Assembly: GCA_964426655.1 (NCBI GenBank)
Contig: CAYRQT010000004.1
Span: 1 to 64,000, forward strand
Length of the DNA: 64,000 nucleotides
From: RGIG8306 sp964426655
Lineage (GTDB): Bacteria > Bacillota > Clostridia > Lachnospirales > Lachnospiraceae
Reading direction: 5' to 3'
Numbering within the stretch: position 1 is the first letter of the stretch; each line of letters opens with the position of its first letter. Position numbers and translations under genes: made by a program. The notes under the pieces are model-generated. The model saw only the letters and a list, made by a program, of their open reading frames with translations. It did no database searches and had not been told where the DNA came from. This document shows, piece by piece, positions 53,726 to 62,825 of this stretch.

Positions 53726-54772
53726 ATGATAGAGTTAATACATATTAATAAAGACTTTTCATTAGAAAAAACGGAAGTGCATGCTGTCAAAGATGTGAGC
53801 CTGACCATTCAGGATGGAGAAATCTTTGGCATCATTGGATTAAGCGGCGCCGGAAAGAGTACTCTGGTGCGATGTATTAACCTGCTGGAAAGACCCACCT
53901 CCGGATCAGTACGGTTGGATGGGGAGGACCTGACAGCTCTGAGCAATGCCAGCCTGCGCAGGGAAAGAAAAAAAATCGGGATGATTTTCCAGCAGTTTAA
54001 CTTATTTTCCGCAAGAACAGTTTATAAAAATATTGAATATCCTCTTCGACACAGCAAATTGTCTAAGAGTGAGAAAAAAGCAAAGGTGGAGGAATTGCTC
54101 AGGCTGGTAGAGTTGGAAGGCAAAGCCAATGCCTATCCTTCACAGCTAAGTGGAGGACAAAAACAGCGTGTAGCCATTGCCAGAGCCCTGGCCAGCGATC
54201 CTAAAGTGCTTCTTTGCGATGAAGCCACTAGTGCACTGGATCCGCAGACCACCCATTCTATTTTAAAACTTTTAAAGCAGCTTAACCAGAAACTAGGGAT
54301 TACCATCATTCTAATTACCCATGAAATGCAGGTGATTAAAGAGATTTGTGACCGGGTAGCGGTTATGGAGCATGGGCATGTGGTGGAAAGCGGGGATGTG
54401 TTTACTGTATTTGCAAATCCCCAGCAGAAAATTACGGCAGACTTTATTAACACAACTTCCAATTTGTCCCGTATTTATGAGTTGTTGGAAGATCATGCAG
54501 AAATCACCCAGTTAAAACCAGGCCAATGCATTGTAAAGTTCAAATATTTGGTACGCAGTGCTTCTGAAGCGCTGGTGTCCACCATTTCCAGACAGTTTCA
54601 TATTAATGCCAATATCATTTTTGGTAATATCGAACTGATTGGTCAGGAACCGTTAGGCGGTCTGGTGGCCATTCTGGACGGAAAGCCGGAGGATATAGAT
54701 GGAGCTCTGGCCTATCTGAAGGAAAAAAATGTAGGTGTGGAGGTGATTAAAGATGATCGGTTGGCTCAGTAA
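53726..54772 (+). CDS. metN: Methionine ABC transporter ATPase MetN
   Basis: 348 residues from ATG 53726; AAGGAG lies 11 nt upstream. Walker A GLSGAGKSTLVRCINLLERPTSG, signature LSGGQKQRVAIARALA, Walker B VLLCDEATSALDP. The C-terminal NIL regulatory domain (about 265-345) binds methionine and mediates trans-inhibition. It overlaps metI by 20 bp. No SAM riboswitch or T-box was found in the 177-bp upstream region. Confidence 0.95.
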   Translation: MIELIHINKDFSLEKTEVHAVKDVSLTIQDGEIFGIIGLSGAGKSTLVRCINLLERPTSGSVRLDGEDLTALSNASLRRERKKIGMIFQQFNLFSARTVYKNIEYPLRHSKLSKSEKKAKVEELLRLVELEGKANAYPSQLSGGQKQRVAIARALASDPKVLLCDEATSALDPQTTHSILKLLKQLNQKLGITIILITHEMQVIKEICDRVAVMEHGHVVESGDVFTVFANPQQKITADFINTTSNLSRIYELLEDHAEITQLKPGQCIVKFKYLVRSASEALVSTISRQFHINANIIFGNIELIGQEPLGGLVAILDGKPEDIDGALAYLKEKNVGVEVIKDDRLAQ

Positions 54773-55433
54773 ATTATTTCCAAATGTTGCAGATAAAAGC
54801 GACGCCTTTGTAGAGAGTATATGGCAGACACTTGACATGGTGGTTCGTTCCGGCGTAATTGGTATTCTGCTGGGAGCTGTTTTGGGAATTGTGCTGGTGG
54901 TAACCCATCAAGGCGGAATTTTGGAAAACAAGCCAGTGTACCAGATTTTTGATAAAGTCATTAACTTATTTCGGTCTATTCCTTTTATTATTCTGCTAAC
55001 CTTTGTCATGCCCCTGTCCCGCACCATTATGGGAACGGCCATTGGCACGGACGGCGCTATAGTGCCCCTGATCTTCGGAATGGTGCCCTTCTTTGCAAGA
55101 CAGATGGAAAGTGCTCTGGCAGAAGTGCCTTCAGGCCTGATTGAGGCGGCTGAGGCTATGGGGGACAGTAAATTGGATATCATTGTTCAGGTATATTTAA
55201 GAGAAAGCATTCCCCAGATTTCCCGGGCAGTGTCCATTACTTTAATCAGTTTAATTGGCCTTACAGCCATGGCGGGCGTGGTAGGGGCCGGCGGCCTGGG
55301 AGATTATGCCATCCGTTACGGACATGACAGAAATCAGACAGATGTTACCTATGCCACCATCATTGTATTGGTGTTGATGGTGAGCGTAATTCAGATTATC
55401 GGCAACTGGGTAGCCAAAAGAAATACCCATTAA
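54753..55433 (+). CDS. metI: Methionine ABC transporter permease MetI
   Basis: 226 residues, five helices. Motifs: SIWQTLDMVVRSGVIGILLG, NLFRSIPFIILL, EAAEAMGDSKLDIIVQVYLRESIPQI (EAA loop) and AMAGVVGAGGLGDYAIRYGHDR. Start overlaps the metN end, with GGAGGTGATT upstream. Confidence 0.95.
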   Translation: MIGWLSKLFPNVADKSDAFVESIWQTLDMVVRSGVIGILLGAVLGIVLVVTHQGGILENKPVYQIFDKVINLFRSIPFIILLTFVMPLSRTIMGTAIGTDGAIVPLIFGMVPFFARQMESALAEVPSGLIEAAEAMGDSKLDIIVQVYLRESIPQISRAVSITLISLIGLTAMAGVVGAGGLGDYAIRYGHDRNQTDVTYATIIVLVLMVSVIQIIGNWVAKRNTH

Positions 55434-55453
55434 AAACAGGAGGAGAGTATATT

Positions 55454-56314
55454 ATGAAAAGAGGAAAACATTTATTAGCAATAGGATTGTTGGCGGCAGG
55501 GGTTGTACTGGCTTTAGGCGCCTGCAAAAAATCTGAAGAGAGCAGCAGTGATACCACCACAGTGAAGTTGGGAGTCGTGGGCTCTGTATACGAGGAACTT
55601 TGGGCTCCGGCCAAGGAACAACTGGCGGAGGAAGGTATAAATCTGGAAATTGTACAGTTTTCTGATTACACTACACCCAATAATGCTTTGAACAGCGGAG
55701 AAATCGATCTGAACGCATTCCAGCATCAGATTTATCTGGACACAGAGGTGGCAAGTTATGGATATGAAATTGAAACCATCGGCTATACCTTTATTATTCC
55801 TTTGAACCTGTATTCCGAAAAGGTCACATCTGTATCAGAAATTCAGGATGGAGATACCATTGCCATTCCCAATGATGTGACAAATGGTGGAAGAGCCTTG
55901 AAGGTTCTGGAGGCAGCAGGCTTGATTACACTGAAAGATGATGCTGATTTCAGCCCCACCATTGATGATATCGAGACCTATAATGTACAGATTGAGATAA
56001 AAGAGCTGGCCGCTAATACCATTCCGTCCACTCTAAGTGATGTTACGGCTGCTATTGTAAACGGGAACTATGCTTTGGACTTTGGATTAAAGACGTCTGA
56101 CGCTATTTTTGCGGACAGTAGCCTGGATGAAACAAAATATTGGAATCTGATTGCAGCAAGATCTGCAGATCTGGAGGATGCAGATAAGGTGGAAGTGTAT
56201 CGTAAAGTGGTAGAGGCTTTTCAGACAGATGCCACCGAGAAAGTCTTTAATGATAGCTATGGCGGATATTTTATTAAAGTAGGCTGGGATACAGATTTTT
56301 TGGCAGATAAATAA
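55454..56314 (+). CDS. metQ: Methionine-binding lipoprotein MetQ (NlpA family)
   Basis: 286 residues. Lipobox LGAC (Cys24). NlpA pattern: NLEIVQFSDYTTPNNALNSGEIDLNAFQHQ, ITLKDDADFSPTIDDI and a late NGNYALDFGLKTSDAIF. Binds methionine or a related compound outside the cell. The stop is 14 bp from the next gene, so the operon continues into two metabolic enzymes. Confidence 0.94.
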   Translation: MKRGKHLLAIGLLAAGVVLALGACKKSEESSSDTTTVKLGVVGSVYEELWAPAKEQLAEEGINLEIVQFSDYTTPNNALNSGEIDLNAFQHQIYLDTEVASYGYEIETIGYTFIIPLNLYSEKVTSVSEIQDGDTIAIPNDVTNGGRALKVLEAAGLITLKDDADFSPTIDDIETYNVQIEIKELAANTIPSTLSDVTAAIVNGNYALDFGLKTSDAIFADSSLDETKYWNLIAARSADLEDADKVEVYRKVVEAFQTDATEKVFNDSYGGYFIKVGWDTDFLADK

Positions 56315-56327
56315 GGAAGTGATGAGA

Positions 56328-57704
56328 ATGGGCGAAGTCTTGAAATTACGGCAGCTGGTGGCCGATGAGACCCGGGTTTGGACAACTGTGCCCCCAGAGT
56401 ATCAGAGTGATACCCTGGGGAGGCTGCAGGGGGACGCCCGGGCTGTTCTCTTTCCCATCAGCTCAGAGGAAGTATCAAATATTATGAAATGGGCGTATGC
56501 CCATAATGTGCCGGTAACCGCCAGAGGGGCAGGCACCAATCTGGTGGGTTCCACTGTGCCTGCTAAAGGGGCTTTGGTGCTGGATCTTCATTTGATGAAT
56601 CAAATTCTGGAACTGGATGAAGAGACCATGACTGCCACAGTCATGGCCGGAACGGTGCTACAGGACTTTCAGGCATATGTAGAAGCCAGAGGATGGTTCT
56701 ATCCACCAGATCCGGGAGAAAAGCTGGCCACTTTAGGCGGGAACATCAGTACCAATGCAGGTGGTATGCGGGCAGTCAAATATGGCGTGACCAGGGATTA
56801 TGTGCGGGCTTTGGAGGTGGTGCTTGCAGACGGAACAATTCTTCAGCTGGGTAGTAAAAACATTAAGGACAGCTCCGGGCTGGCGCTTAAGCAGCTGCTG
56901 ATTGGGGCTGAAGGGACCCTTGGCATTATTACAAAGGCTACACTGAAACTGGTGCCCAAACCGGAAACCATGTTTACAGTAGTGGTTCCGTTTGCTTCTC
57001 TCTCTGAGGGCATACAATGTGTGCTGAAAGTCCTGAGGGAAAATGCCCATCCTACAGCAGTAGAGTTCGTGGAACGAAAAGTCATCCGGTTGGGGGAGGA
57101 TTTTTTGCACCTGCAATTTCCCTACCCGCAGGCAGATGCCTATATCCTGCTTTCTTTTGATGGCACGGTGGATGAAGTGGAGGAAAACAGTAGGCGATTG
57201 GAAAAGGTGGTGCTGCAGAATCGCGCACTGGATTACATACGACTGGATAATCCGGAAGAGTTGCAAACCGTCTGGAAGATTCGTGGAGCACTTGTTAAGG
57301 CAGTAGAGCATGTTTCGGAGCAGGAACCCATTGACATTGTAGTGCCCATTAATCAGACGGCCAGATTCATTCAGTTCGTCAATGGCCTGGAAGAGGAAAC
57401 AGGGGTGCAGATGGTGAGCTTTGGCCATGCAGGAGATGGGAATGTCCATCTGTGCGTGGTAAGGGGAAAGCGCTCAGACGCAGAATGGGAAGAAGCATTG
57501 GATCTGGTAATGCCAAAATTGTATGAAAAAGCCTACGCATTGGGGGGACTGACCTCTGGGGAGCATGGCATTGGACTGGCTAAAAAGCCTTATTTTCTAA
57601 CCCATACCCCAAAGGAAAATCTGGCATTGATGCGGCAGATCAAAAAGGCATGGGATCCAAAAGAAATTCTCAATCCAGGACAATCCTATCTGGCAAAGGA
57701 GTAA
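56328..57704 (+). CDS. FAD-linked 2-hydroxyacid dehydrogenase (GlcD/D-lactate dehydrogenase type)
   Basis: 458 residues from ATG 56328; a GTG at 56319 and ATG at 56322 lie too close to AAGGAAG. FAD-binding PP-loop domain: PVTARGAGTNLVGSTVP, YPPDPGEKLATLGGNISTNAGG and LIGAEGTLGIITKATLKLVP. C-terminal FAD-oxidase domain: FGHAGDGNVHL (metal/substrate His) and SGEHGIGLAKK. Oxidises D-2-hydroxyacids to 2-keto acids, passing electrons to an ETF or quinone. Between metQ and an aminotransferase, a methionine-related hydroxyacid is a likely substrate (inference). Confidence 0.92.
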   Translation: MGEVLKLRQLVADETRVWTTVPPEYQSDTLGRLQGDARAVLFPISSEEVSNIMKWAYAHNVPVTARGAGTNLVGSTVPAKGALVLDLHLMNQILELDEETMTATVMAGTVLQDFQAYVEARGWFYPPDPGEKLATLGGNISTNAGGMRAVKYGVTRDYVRALEVVLADGTILQLGSKNIKDSSGLALKQLLIGAEGTLGIITKATLKLVPKPETMFTVVVPFASLSEGIQCVLKVLRENAHPTAVEFVERKVIRLGEDFLHLQFPYPQADAYILLSFDGTVDEVEENSRRLEKVVLQNRALDYIRLDNPEELQTVWKIRGALVKAVEHVSEQEPIDIVVPINQTARFIQFVNGLEEETGVQMVSFGHAGDGNVHLCVVRGKRSDAEWEEALDLVMPKLYEKAYALGGLTSGEHGIGLAKKPYFLTHTPKENLALMRQIKKAWDPKEILNPGQSYLAKE

Positions 57705-57707
57705 GGA

Positions 57708-58868
57708 ATGAAACCGTTAAGTGAACGTACCGCAGATTTTACAGATTCTGTTATCCGGAGAATGACCCGGATATCCAATAAATATGGTGCCATTAATCTA
57801 TCTCAGGGCTTTCCGGATTTTGATCCCCCCAAAGCCCTTACAGATCGACTGGCAGAAGTGGCAAAGGAGGGCCCCCATCAGTACGCCATCACCTGGGGCG
57901 CACAGAATTTCCGAGAGGCTCTTGCCAGGAAGCAGTTCCATTTTTCAGGGCATTCTGTAAATCCGGATACAGAAATTGTGGTGACCTGCGGCAGTACGGA
58001 AGCCATGATGGCGGCCATGATGACAGTGGTTAATCCAGGGGATAAAGTGGCTATTTTTTCCCCTTTTTATGAAAACTACGGAGCGGACACCATCCTATCC
58101 GGTGCCGAACCCCTTTATATACCTTTGGTCCCCCCCACCTTTTCTTTTGATCCGGAAAAAGTAGAAGATGCCTTTCGCCAGGGTGCCAAGGCCATTGTGA
58201 TCTGTAACCCTTCTAATCCCTGCGGAAAGGTATTTACCAGGGAAGAGTTGCAGGTTATTGCAGATTTGGTAATTCGATATGATGCTTATGCCATTACGGA
58301 TGAAGTGTATGAGCACATCATTTATGCTCCTCACAGACATACCTATCTGGCAACATTGCCTGGTATGTGGGAGAGGACCATCACCTGTAATTCCCTTTCT
58401 AAAACCTATTCTATTACCGGGTGGCGTCTGGGATATGTCATTGGGCCAGAGCCAATTATGGAGAGAGTAAAGAAGGTGCATGATTTTCTTACTGTGGGGG
58501 CGGCAGCTCCTCTGATGGAAGCGGCGGTGACGGGCCTTCGATTTGAAGCGTCGTACTATGAGGAACTACAGGCACATTATACCCACATGCGGGATATATT
58601 CATTGATGGGTTGAGGGACCTGGGTTTTTCCTTTACAGAGCCGGAAGGGGCCTATTATGTGCTGGTAGATATTTCCGAATATGGATACAAAAGTGATTTG
58701 AAGTTCTGTGAAGATCTGGCTGAAAAAGTAGGAGTGGGAGCTGTTCCGGGCTCTAGTTTCTTCAAGGAGGAGATCAATCATCTGATTCGATTCCATTTTG
58801 CTAAAAAGGATGATACCCTGAGGGGGGCATTGGACCGATTGGCAGATATGCATATTCTGAAAAAATAA
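57708..58868 (+). CDS. PLP-dependent class I/II aminotransferase (kynurenine/methionine aminotransferase-like)
   Basis: 386 residues. Pattern: INLSQGFPDFDPP, YAITWGAQNFREALARK, CGSTEAMMAAM, NPSNPCGKVF, and the PLP lysine in NSLSKTYSITGWRLGY; Arg near RFHFAKKDD. It resembles kynurenine aminotransferase and YbdL-type methionine aminotransferases. Starts 3 bp after the dehydrogenase gene. Together they could interconvert 2-hydroxy-, 2-keto- and amino acid forms of an imported methionine analogue. Confidence 0.92.
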   Translation: MKPLSERTADFTDSVIRRMTRISNKYGAINLSQGFPDFDPPKALTDRLAEVAKEGPHQYAITWGAQNFREALARKQFHFSGHSVNPDTEIVVTCGSTEAMMAAMMTVVNPGDKVAIFSPFYENYGADTILSGAEPLYIPLVPPTFSFDPEKVEDAFRQGAKAIVICNPSNPCGKVFTREELQVIADLVIRYDAYAITDEVYEHIIYAPHRHTYLATLPGMWERTITCNSLSKTYSITGWRLGYVIGPEPIMERVKKVHDFLTVGAAAPLMEAAVTGLRFEASYYEELQAHYTHMRDIFIDGLRDLGFSFTEPEGAYYVLVDISEYGYKSDLKFCEDLAEKVGVGAVPGSSFFKEEINHLIRFHFAKKDDTLRGALDRLADMHILKK

Positions 58869-58886
58869 TACATATTTTCAGAAAAA

Positions 58887-58931
58887 ACCGGCCTTCCAAA
58901 GACAGTGTAAACATGTCTTGGGGAGGCCGGT
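58887..58931 (+). terminator. Terminator of the met operon
   Basis: ACCGGCCT/AGGCCGGT outer stem with a further AAGAC/GTCTT stem inside, followed by CATATTTT; weak T-run but strong hairpin. Confidence 0.7.
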
Positions 58932-59028
58932 CATATTTTAGGAAAAATCATTGGAAAATATGCTTTCTGAAGGGGGGGAAGATATCGTATAATGGAGATA
59001 TAAAGATATAGGGAAAGGAGACTTTCGT

Positions 59029-59295
59029 ATGCTGCGTTGTGAAATATGCATTGCATTTTCGGGGGGGCTACATGCAAGACCGGCATCACGCCTGATGGAA
59101 ATCTGCAGTGCCTATGATGCCAGAATCTGCTTCATCAAAGGGGATTTGACAGTAAATCCCAAAAGTGTGCTGAATCTGATGGCCATGGAGGCGGGAATGG
59201 GCACCAGGCTGATGCTGGAGGTGTCGGGCAAAGAAGAAACTGCAGCAATGGGGGCGTTACAGGCTTTTTTTTCCGGCGATGGCAGCAGGCGATAA
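59029..59295 (+). CDS. HPr-family phosphocarrier protein
   Basis: 88 residues, HPr fold. The active-site His15 (GLHARPAS) and the regulatory Ser46 (NPKSVLNL) are both at canonical positions, so it can act in the PTS relay and be a substrate of HPr kinase. Slightly divergent from housekeeping HPr (FSGGLHARP, GTRLMLEVSG), so it may be a second HPr. The 3' end overlaps the pyridoxal kinase gene on the other strand by 39 bp. Confidence 0.88.
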   Translation: MLRCEICIAFSGGLHARPASRLMEICSAYDARICFIKGDLTVNPKSVLNLMAMEAGMGTRLMLEVSGKEETAAMGALQAFFSGDGSRR

Positions 59296-60147
59296 TTGAT
59301 AAAGCAATCGTTCAAAACAAACGCCTTCGGAAGAAGGAATGTGAGCAGCAATACTGGCCTGTATACATTGGCTGACAAAATGAGAAGCCTGCCATACCGA
59401 GTCGGAAAAAGGAACGTCCCGGAGAGCATTGGCGGCAATGATGGAAGAAAAGATATCCCCGGTCCCGGGGCGCTCTTTCCCCACCCTGGGCTCACATAGA
59501 AGCTGTCCGGGTGAACCGGCTGATGTGACAAAATTGGCCACATAGGCATCTCCGCTTTCCACATGAGGAATGCCGGTTATGGCCAGAGCGGAATGGGGAT
59601 TGCCCATTGTTGTCAGCAGAAAGGATGCCATTTCCTCCAGCTTTTCCAAAGAAGGTGCCTCACCAGAATAAGGCAGTCCTGTGAGAAAACAGGCCTCCGT
59701 TAAATTGGGTGTCAGAATATCTGCATGGGAAACCAGACGGGACATCTGCTTCCTCATTTCTTCCGTATAGGTGCTGTAGAGCCTGCCGTGATCCCCCATG
59801 ACCGGATCCAAAATTACTTTGGTCTGAGGGCCTTTGAATCGGGAAAGAAATTGTTCCACTAACTGTATCTGGGCAGAAGAGCCTAAAAAACCAATAAGAA
59901 TCCCGTCAAACGTCAGATGAAGTTTTTCCCAGATTTCCATATAGGGAGCCATTCTGTCCGTATAGTCATCAAAAAAATAGTAGGGGAATTCCGTGTGATT
60001 GGACAAAATGGCGGTAGGAAGAGGGCAGCCCTGTACTTCCATAATAGAAACAATGGGCATGGCCACTGTCAGGGAGCATCGACCATAGCCGGAGAGATCA
60101 TTGATTATAGCCAGACGTTTAGGGGCGGTATGGGGGAAAGCTTTCAT
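59257..60147 (-). CDS. pdxY: Pyridoxal/pyridoxamine kinase
   Basis: 296 residues, ribokinase/ThiD-like fold. Motifs: INDLSGYGRCSLTVAMPIV, LPTAILSNHTEFP, VILDPVMGDHGRLY, DILTPNLTEACFLTG and GTGDIFSSIIAANAL (catalytic Asp). Phosphorylates vitamin B6 vitamers. Transcribed right after an ECF S component gene, 13 bp apart, which points to salvage of imported B6. Confidence 0.9.
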   Translation of the reverse strand: MKAFPHTAPKRLAIINDLSGYGRCSLTVAMPIVSIMEVQGCPLPTAILSNHTEFPYYFFDDYTDRMAPYMEIWEKLHLTFDGILIGFLGSSAQIQLVEQFLSRFKGPQTKVILDPVMGDHGRLYSTYTEEMRKQMSRLVSHADILTPNLTEACFLTGLPYSGEAPSLEKLEEMASFLLTTMGNPHSALAITGIPHVESGDAYVANFVTSAGSPGQLLCEPRVGKERPGTGDIFSSIIAANALRDVPFSDSVWQASHFVSQCIQASIAAHIPSSEGVCFERLLYQLSPAAIAGKKSL

Positions 60148-60160
60148 GAGGCACCTCGTA

Positions 60161-60664
60161 TCAGGATAATTTTAATGCAGATTTTATTTTGCCATGCAGG
60201 GGATACAAAAGAGCGAACAAGATCCCGTTGGCGGCCATTTCCGCCAGGAGCCCCGGTACCTGAGCCAGACCGGCGCCAAGGCTTCCATATAAAATGGCTC
60301 CAGTAAAGGTGTATCCTACTACTGGTACGAGCAGGGCAATTGCAGCTGAAGGAATCAGCATCCACAAATTAGCGGTATGAATCAAACGGCGCAGAACCAT
60401 AAACAGGAGGGGCATGCAGCCCTTGATCAGCAGGGTGGGAATAGCCCAAATCGGATATCCGGATGCCAGGTCAGCCAGAGCAGAACCAATGCCGCCTGCA
60501 AGTGCAGCCTGTGGCATGGAAAGAAACAGGCAGGAGAATAAAATCAACCCATTGCCTGGGTTGACATAGCCTAGGGGAATGGGAATCTGAATATATCTGG
60601 TGGTCAGAAATATAACAGCTGCAAAAAGAGCCGTACGGGTGAGTTGCTCGGTGTTGCTTTTCAT
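60161..60664 (-). CDS. ECF transporter S component, probably for vitamin B6
   Basis: 167 residues from ATG 60664 (AAGGAGG upstream). Six helices; the S-component pattern with AALFAAVIF near the start, IPIPLGYVNPGNGLILFS and GGIGSALADLASGYPIWAIPTLLIKG. Substrate-binding subunit that docks on a shared EcfAAT module. The kinase partner in the same operon suggests pyridoxine or pyridoxal (PdxU-like). Confidence 0.85.
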   Translation of the reverse strand: MKSNTEQLTRTALFAAVIFLTTRYIQIPIPLGYVNPGNGLILFSCLFLSMPQAALAGGIGSALADLASGYPIWAIPTLLIKGCMPLLFMVLRRLIHTANLWMLIPSAAIALLVPVVGYTFTGAILYGSLGAGLAQVPGLLAEMAANGILFALLYPLHGKIKSALKLS

Positions 60665-60765
60665 ACATAACCTCCTTGGAATTTGGTTATACATGTCATA
60701 TCACGCAAGTGGTATTTATAAAAGTACCAATATAGAATATTATGGGCATACCAATTAAAAGCGGG

Positions 60766-60794
60766 TTGCTTTTGGAAATAATGTCCAGTATAAT
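60766..60794 (+). promoter_or_regulatory. Promoter of the degV-panE-like unit
   Basis: TTGCTT (60766-60771), 17-bp spacer, TATAAT (60789-60794), 28 bp before the DegV start. Confidence 0.65.
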
Positions 60795-60822
60795 GGGCAT
60801 AAGATTATTTTGGGAGGTAAAT

Positions 60823-61713
60823 ATGATGGCGGATTATATGATCAGCTGCTGTTCAACGGTGGATTTAACTGCACAACATCTGGCTGAGCGCCGGATCGCC
60901 TGCGTCTTTTTTCACTATCAAATGGATGGGGTGGAATATCTGGATGACCTGGGACAGTCCATTTCCTTTCCTGATTTCTATAAAAAAATGGAGCAGGAGG
61001 CAATGACAAAAACCTCTCAGGTAAATGCTGAAGAATATGCGGCTCACTTTAGAAAATACCTGGAAGCAGGGCAGGATGTGATACATGTGTGTCTTTCGTC
61101 CGGCATATCGGGCACCATTAATTCAGCGCTCATTGCCAAGGCACAGATGGAAGAGGCTTTTCCGGAGCGCAAAATATATGTGATAGATTCACTGGCTGCA
61201 TCCAGTGGATATGGCCTCCTGATGAATACTATGGCTGACAGAAGAGATGCCGGGATGGATATAGATACTTTGCGAGACTGGGTAGAGCAAAACAAGCTGC
61301 ATTTGCATCACTGGTTCTTTTCCATGGATCTTACTTTTTATGTGAGGGGCGGACGGATCACAGCGGCAGCAGGATGGTTCGGCACCATTTTGAATCTTTG
61401 TCCGTTGTTAAACGTCAATAATGAGGGGCGCCTGATTCCCCGTTCTAAACTGAGGGGGAAAAAGCGGGCAATTAAGGCAGCATTTGACCGTATGGTGGAG
61501 CATGCAGAGGGGGGGCTTGCCTATGCGGATCAATGCTATATTTCCCAGTCTGCCTGCTATGAAGATGCCAAAACCCTGGCAGATATGATTGAAGAGGCTT
61601 TTCCCAATCTGAAGGAAAAGGTGCTGATCAATTATATCGGTACTACCATTGGCAGTCATACGGGTCCCGGGACTGTGGCTCTCTTTTTCTGGGGAGATGA
61701 AAGAGGGGAATAA
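60823..61713 (+). CDS. DegV-family fatty-acid-binding protein
   Basis: 296 residues from ATG 60823, with GGGAGG upstream. DegV pattern: ISCCSTVDLTAQHL, KTSQVNAEEY, VCLSSGISGTINSALIAK (fatty-acid head-group site), IDSLAASSGYGLL, DLTFYVRGGRI and the C-terminal IGTTIGSHTGPGTVALFF. Members present fatty acids to fatty acid kinase (FakB role). The N-terminus has Cys-Cys where Asp-Ser or Asp-Ser-like residues are more common. Confidence 0.9.
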   Translation: MMADYMISCCSTVDLTAQHLAERRIACVFFHYQMDGVEYLDDLGQSISFPDFYKKMEQEAMTKTSQVNAEEYAAHFRKYLEAGQDVIHVCLSSGISGTINSALIAKAQMEEAFPERKIYVIDSLAASSGYGLLMNTMADRRDAGMDIDTLRDWVEQNKLHLHHWFFSMDLTFYVRGGRITAAAGWFGTILNLCPLLNVNNEGRLIPRSKLRGKKRAIKAAFDRMVEHAEGGLAYADQCYISQSACYEDAKTLADMIEEAFPNLKEKVLINYIGTTIGSHTGPGTVALFFWGDERGE

Positions 61714-61737
61714 GGAAATGGCAGTCAGGAGGATGTA

Positions 61738-62682
61738 ATGACGATTCAGAATGTGACATTGATAGGGCTGGGCGCAATGGGATCTTTTTTCGCCCCCAGG
61801 CTGGATGCTGTATTGGGAAAGGAACATTTTCGGGTCCTGGCAGAAGGAGAGAGGAAAGAACGTTTGCGGGATAAAGGCATATTCCTGAATGGCAAACAGT
61901 ATTTTTTCTCTTTGGTAGAACCTTCCATGGAAGGAGAGCCTGTAGACTTAATTATTATGGCTGTAAAAGATACGGGGCTTAAACAGGCTATACAGGATAT
62001 TCGGCATCAGGTCGGTCCACATACCCAGATTTTGTGCGTCATGAATGGCGTGGACAGTGAAGAGCAACTGGCAGCCGTATATGGCTGGGAACATGTGCTC
62101 TACTCCTACATGCGTGTCTCTATTGTCATGCAGAATGGAGTGGCGGAGTTTAACCCGGAGGTGGGAAGTGTTCATTTTGGGGAAAGAATAAATGACACTT
62201 ACAGTGAGCGGGTAGAAGCCATCAGAGAGCTGTTTGATCGTTGCGGTATTCGCTATCGAATCGATCAGGATATGGTTAAGGGGCTTTGGTTCAAATTCAT
62301 GTGTAATGTGGGCGAAAATATGACATGTGCACTGTTGGATGTGCCTTTTGGGGCCTATCATATCAGTGAAGATGCCAACTTTATTCGAAGAGCGGCCATG
62401 CAGGAAGTGATTTTGATAGCCAATAAATTGGGGATTCCGCTTTCTCAGGCGGATATTGCACATCAGGAAACCGTTATTACCAATCTGCCTTTTGCCAACT
62501 TGCCTTCTACTCTGCAGGATCTGCGGGCCGGAAGGAAAACAGAAGTGGAAATGTTTGCAGGAAAAGTGGTTCGGCTAGGCAAACAGCTACAGATTCCTAC
62601 GCCCTATTGCGAACTTCTTTATCACGGTATTTTGGTAAGAGAAGAAAAAATAGCAGGTGCGTTTGACAGCAACGGAAAATAA
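61738..62682 (+). CDS. Ketopantoate reductase (ApbA/PanE family)
   Basis: 314 residues. Rossmann motif LIGLGAMGSFFAPRL, VMNGVDSEEQ (NG motif), LWFKFMCNVGENMTCALL with the catalytic Lys/Asn region, and TEVEMFAGKVVRLGKQLQIPTPYCELLYHGI. The family makes pantoate for coenzyme A, but several paralogues act on other 2-keto acids; this copy is not beside pan genes. Start 24 bp after degV. Confidence 0.85.
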   Translation: MTIQNVTLIGLGAMGSFFAPRLDAVLGKEHFRVLAEGERKERLRDKGIFLNGKQYFFSLVEPSMEGEPVDLIIMAVKDTGLKQAIQDIRHQVGPHTQILCVMNGVDSEEQLAAVYGWEHVLYSYMRVSIVMQNGVAEFNPEVGSVHFGERINDTYSERVEAIRELFDRCGIRYRIDQDMVKGLWFKFMCNVGENMTCALLDVPFGAYHISEDANFIRRAAMQEVILIANKLGIPLSQADIAHQETVITNLPFANLPSTLQDLRAGRKTEVEMFAGKVVRLGKQLQIPTPYCELLYHGILVREEKIAGAFDSNGK

Positions 62683-62693
62683 TTCAATAATTG

Positions 62694-62759
62694 ACCCGTT
62701 TTCCTCTTGACATTTTGAAAGAAAACGGGTACTCTTAACTCATAAAGATTGCGCGCAAT
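62694..62759. promoter_or_regulatory. Inverted repeat, promoter-like box and palindrome before the peroxidase operon
   Basis: ACCCGTTTTC (62694-62703) and GAAAACGGGT (62721-62730) form a perfect 10-bp inverted repeat that encloses TTGACA (62707-62712). TACTCT at 62730-62735 is spaced 17 bp from TTGACA as a weak -10. A perfect 12-bp palindrome ATTGCGCGCAAT lies at 62748-62759, just beyond the predicted start. It could be an operator of a redox-responsive repressor. The inverted repeat may also end the ketopantoate reductase transcript, though no T-run follows. Confidence 0.45.
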
Positions 62760-62825
62760 ATAATATAACACAATAATATGTGGCGATTTACGGCGGCTTA
62801 AAAACCGGGGAAGGAAAGGATCGCA

